Assembly (NCBI RefSeq): GCF_017834145.1
Contig: NZ_JAFIDA010000001.1
Coordinates: 1,364,001 to 1,428,000 of the forward strand
Origin: Leucobacter exalbidus
Lineage (GTDB): Bacteria; Actinomycetota; Actinomycetes; Actinomycetales; Microbacteriaceae
DNA length: 64,000 nt
Direction of reading: 5' to 3'
In this document: positions 63,469-64,000 of the stretch, piece after piece
Layout of the letters: every line of letters starts with the position of its first letter
Numbering within the stretch: position 1 is the stretch's first letter
The notes under the pieces: model-generated
Told to the model about the DNA's origin: nothing
The model's database searches: none
The model's input: only the letters and a program-made list of their open reading frames with translations
Translations under genes and position numbers: made by a program

Positions 63469-63846
63469 CTACTGCTGCCCGGCGCGAATCGCGCGCAGGT
63501 GCTGCGGCCCCGGATCAACGGCATGCGACGCATACTCGGGGTGCTTGGTGAGCCATTTGGCGACGTAGGGGCAGACGGGCACGATGGCGAATCCGCGCGC
63601 GATGACGTCATCGATGACGGCCTGCACGAGCACCGAGGCGAGGCCCTGGCCGGCGTAGGCGTCGTCGACTCCGGTGTGAAACAGCACTCGCTGGGTCGCG
63701 TTATCTGCGACCACGTCGACGTAGGACTCTTCGCCAGCGACGATCGCGGCGGGGGCGGTTGTCTCGCCAGGCTCTTCGCCGTTGTCGAGCAGCACGTAGC
63801 GTGACTCGGCGGGGCGGTCAGCCACTGTAAAGCGTTCGTGGGTCAT
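63469..63846 (-). CDS. GNAT N-acetyltransferase (acetyltransferase_CG type)
   Basis: A 125-residue protein of the compact YjdJ-like GNAT class. Family blocks are FHTGVDDAYAGQGLASVLVQAVIDDVIARG (acetyl-CoA loop QGLAS) and CPYVAKWLTKHPEY. These small proteins acetylate unknown amines. Convergent with the response regulator with a 10 bp gap. Confidence 0.9.
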   Translation of the reverse strand: MTHERFTVADRPAESRYVLLDNGEEPGETTAPAAIVAGEESYVDVVADNATQRVLFHTGVDDAYAGQGLASVLVQAVIDDVIARGFAIVPVCPYVAKWLTKHPEYASHAVDPGPQHLRAIRAGQQ

Positions 63847-63864
63847 GGGGTTTCTCCGTTCAAC

Positions 63865-63951
63865 CGGTGGGGGTGCTTGCGGTGGGGGTACTTGCGGTGA
63901 GTGAGCAGCTGGGTTAACTCAGAATTCTTGTAGTTCTTGTAGTTCCTGTAG
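63865..63951. repeat. Two short tandem repeats at the right edge
   Basis: CGGTGGGGGTRCTTG is repeated twice (63865-63879, 63880-63894) with a partial third, and TTCTTGTAG three times (63925, 63934, 63943; last copy TTCCTGTAG). They lie between the GNAT start and a possible upstream gene. Confidence 0.9.
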
Positions 63952-63952
63952 T

Positions 63953-64000
63953 TCAGCCGACTACGCGCGCGGCTGCAATCGCGCGATTGGCAGTGGCGGT
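63953..64000 (-). CDS. Possible C-terminal end of a gene running off the right edge
   Basis: On the minus strand the last 15 codons before a TGA (63953-63955) read TATANRAIAAARVVG. Too short to identify; reported because the frame is open to the edge and the composition looks coding. Confidence 0.3.
   Translation of the reverse strand, partial: TATANRAIAAARVVG

Overview
The window is high-G+C actinobacterial DNA. Frequent GTG starts, several apparently leaderless genes, RadA, Mqo, a DUF222/HNH endonuclease and EtfBA gene order fit a member of the Microbacteriaceae (Leucobacter-like). That placement is an inference from gene content and style; no rRNA gene is present to test it.

1-19 kb is a degradation locus. 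A Baeyer-Villiger monooxygenase (cut by the left edge), a conserved hypothetical protein, an NAD-dependent epimerase-type dehydrogenase and an SRPBCC protein form one plus-strand operon. Next come a PaaY-like hexapeptide protein, an IpdA/IpdB-like CoA transferase pair, a KstR2-like TetR regulator, a FadD3-like acyl-CoA ligase, a thiolase, two SDR proteins, an IclR regulator, a hotdog thioesterase, an MBL-fold hydrolase, and an etfB-etfA-cytochrome b operon followed upstream by an enoyl-CoA hydratase. Boxes close to the KstR2 operator (AnCAAGnnCTTGnT as I recall it) recur in six or seven of the promoter regions, so most of the block looks like one regulon for CoA-dependent breakdown of a cyclic or steroid-like acid. 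The true substrate cannot be read from sequence.

19-36 kb is mixed chromosomal content: a small lipoprotein, argH and argF, and a six-gene minus-strand catabolic operon (APC permease, amidohydrolase, M20 peptidase/amidase, class III aminotransferase, RpiR regulator, glutamine-synthetase-like ligase). It continues with a DUF6941-HAD phosphatase-glycerate kinase operon, malate:quinone oxidoreductase and radA.

36-44 kb holds an IS110-family element whose upstream noncoding end has bridge-RNA-like folding, a 27-C homopolymer, tRNA-Ser(CGA) with a degenerate copy of its 3' end about 230 bp downstream, a POT peptide transporter, an alpha/beta hydrolase, two small stress-type genes (GlsB/YeaQ, CsbD), an MFS exporter and a glutaminase.

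44-51 kb, of visibly lower G+C, is a polyamine module: PuuB-like FAD oxidase, PotABCD-type ABC transporter, two small ORFs and a divergent Lrp/AsnC regulator, with TGACA...TGTCA inverted repeats on both sides of the regulator.

51-64 kb is accessory. It contains an SDR with an inserted four-cysteine zinc motif, a 75-bp GCGGGC tandem repeat, a three-gene XRE / ImmA-IrrE / PIN-like module, an array of four 22-23 bp repeats resembling a transposon end, a DUF222/HNH endonuclease, a MarR regulator beside an MFS gene broken by an in-frame amber codon, two Pro/Ala-rich membrane proteins, a two-component system and a GNAT protein. The strongest candidates for something undescribed are the KstR2-like regulon with its EtfBA-linked cytochrome b, the six-gene amine/amide operon, the XRE-ImmA-PIN trio and the IS110 bridge RNA.
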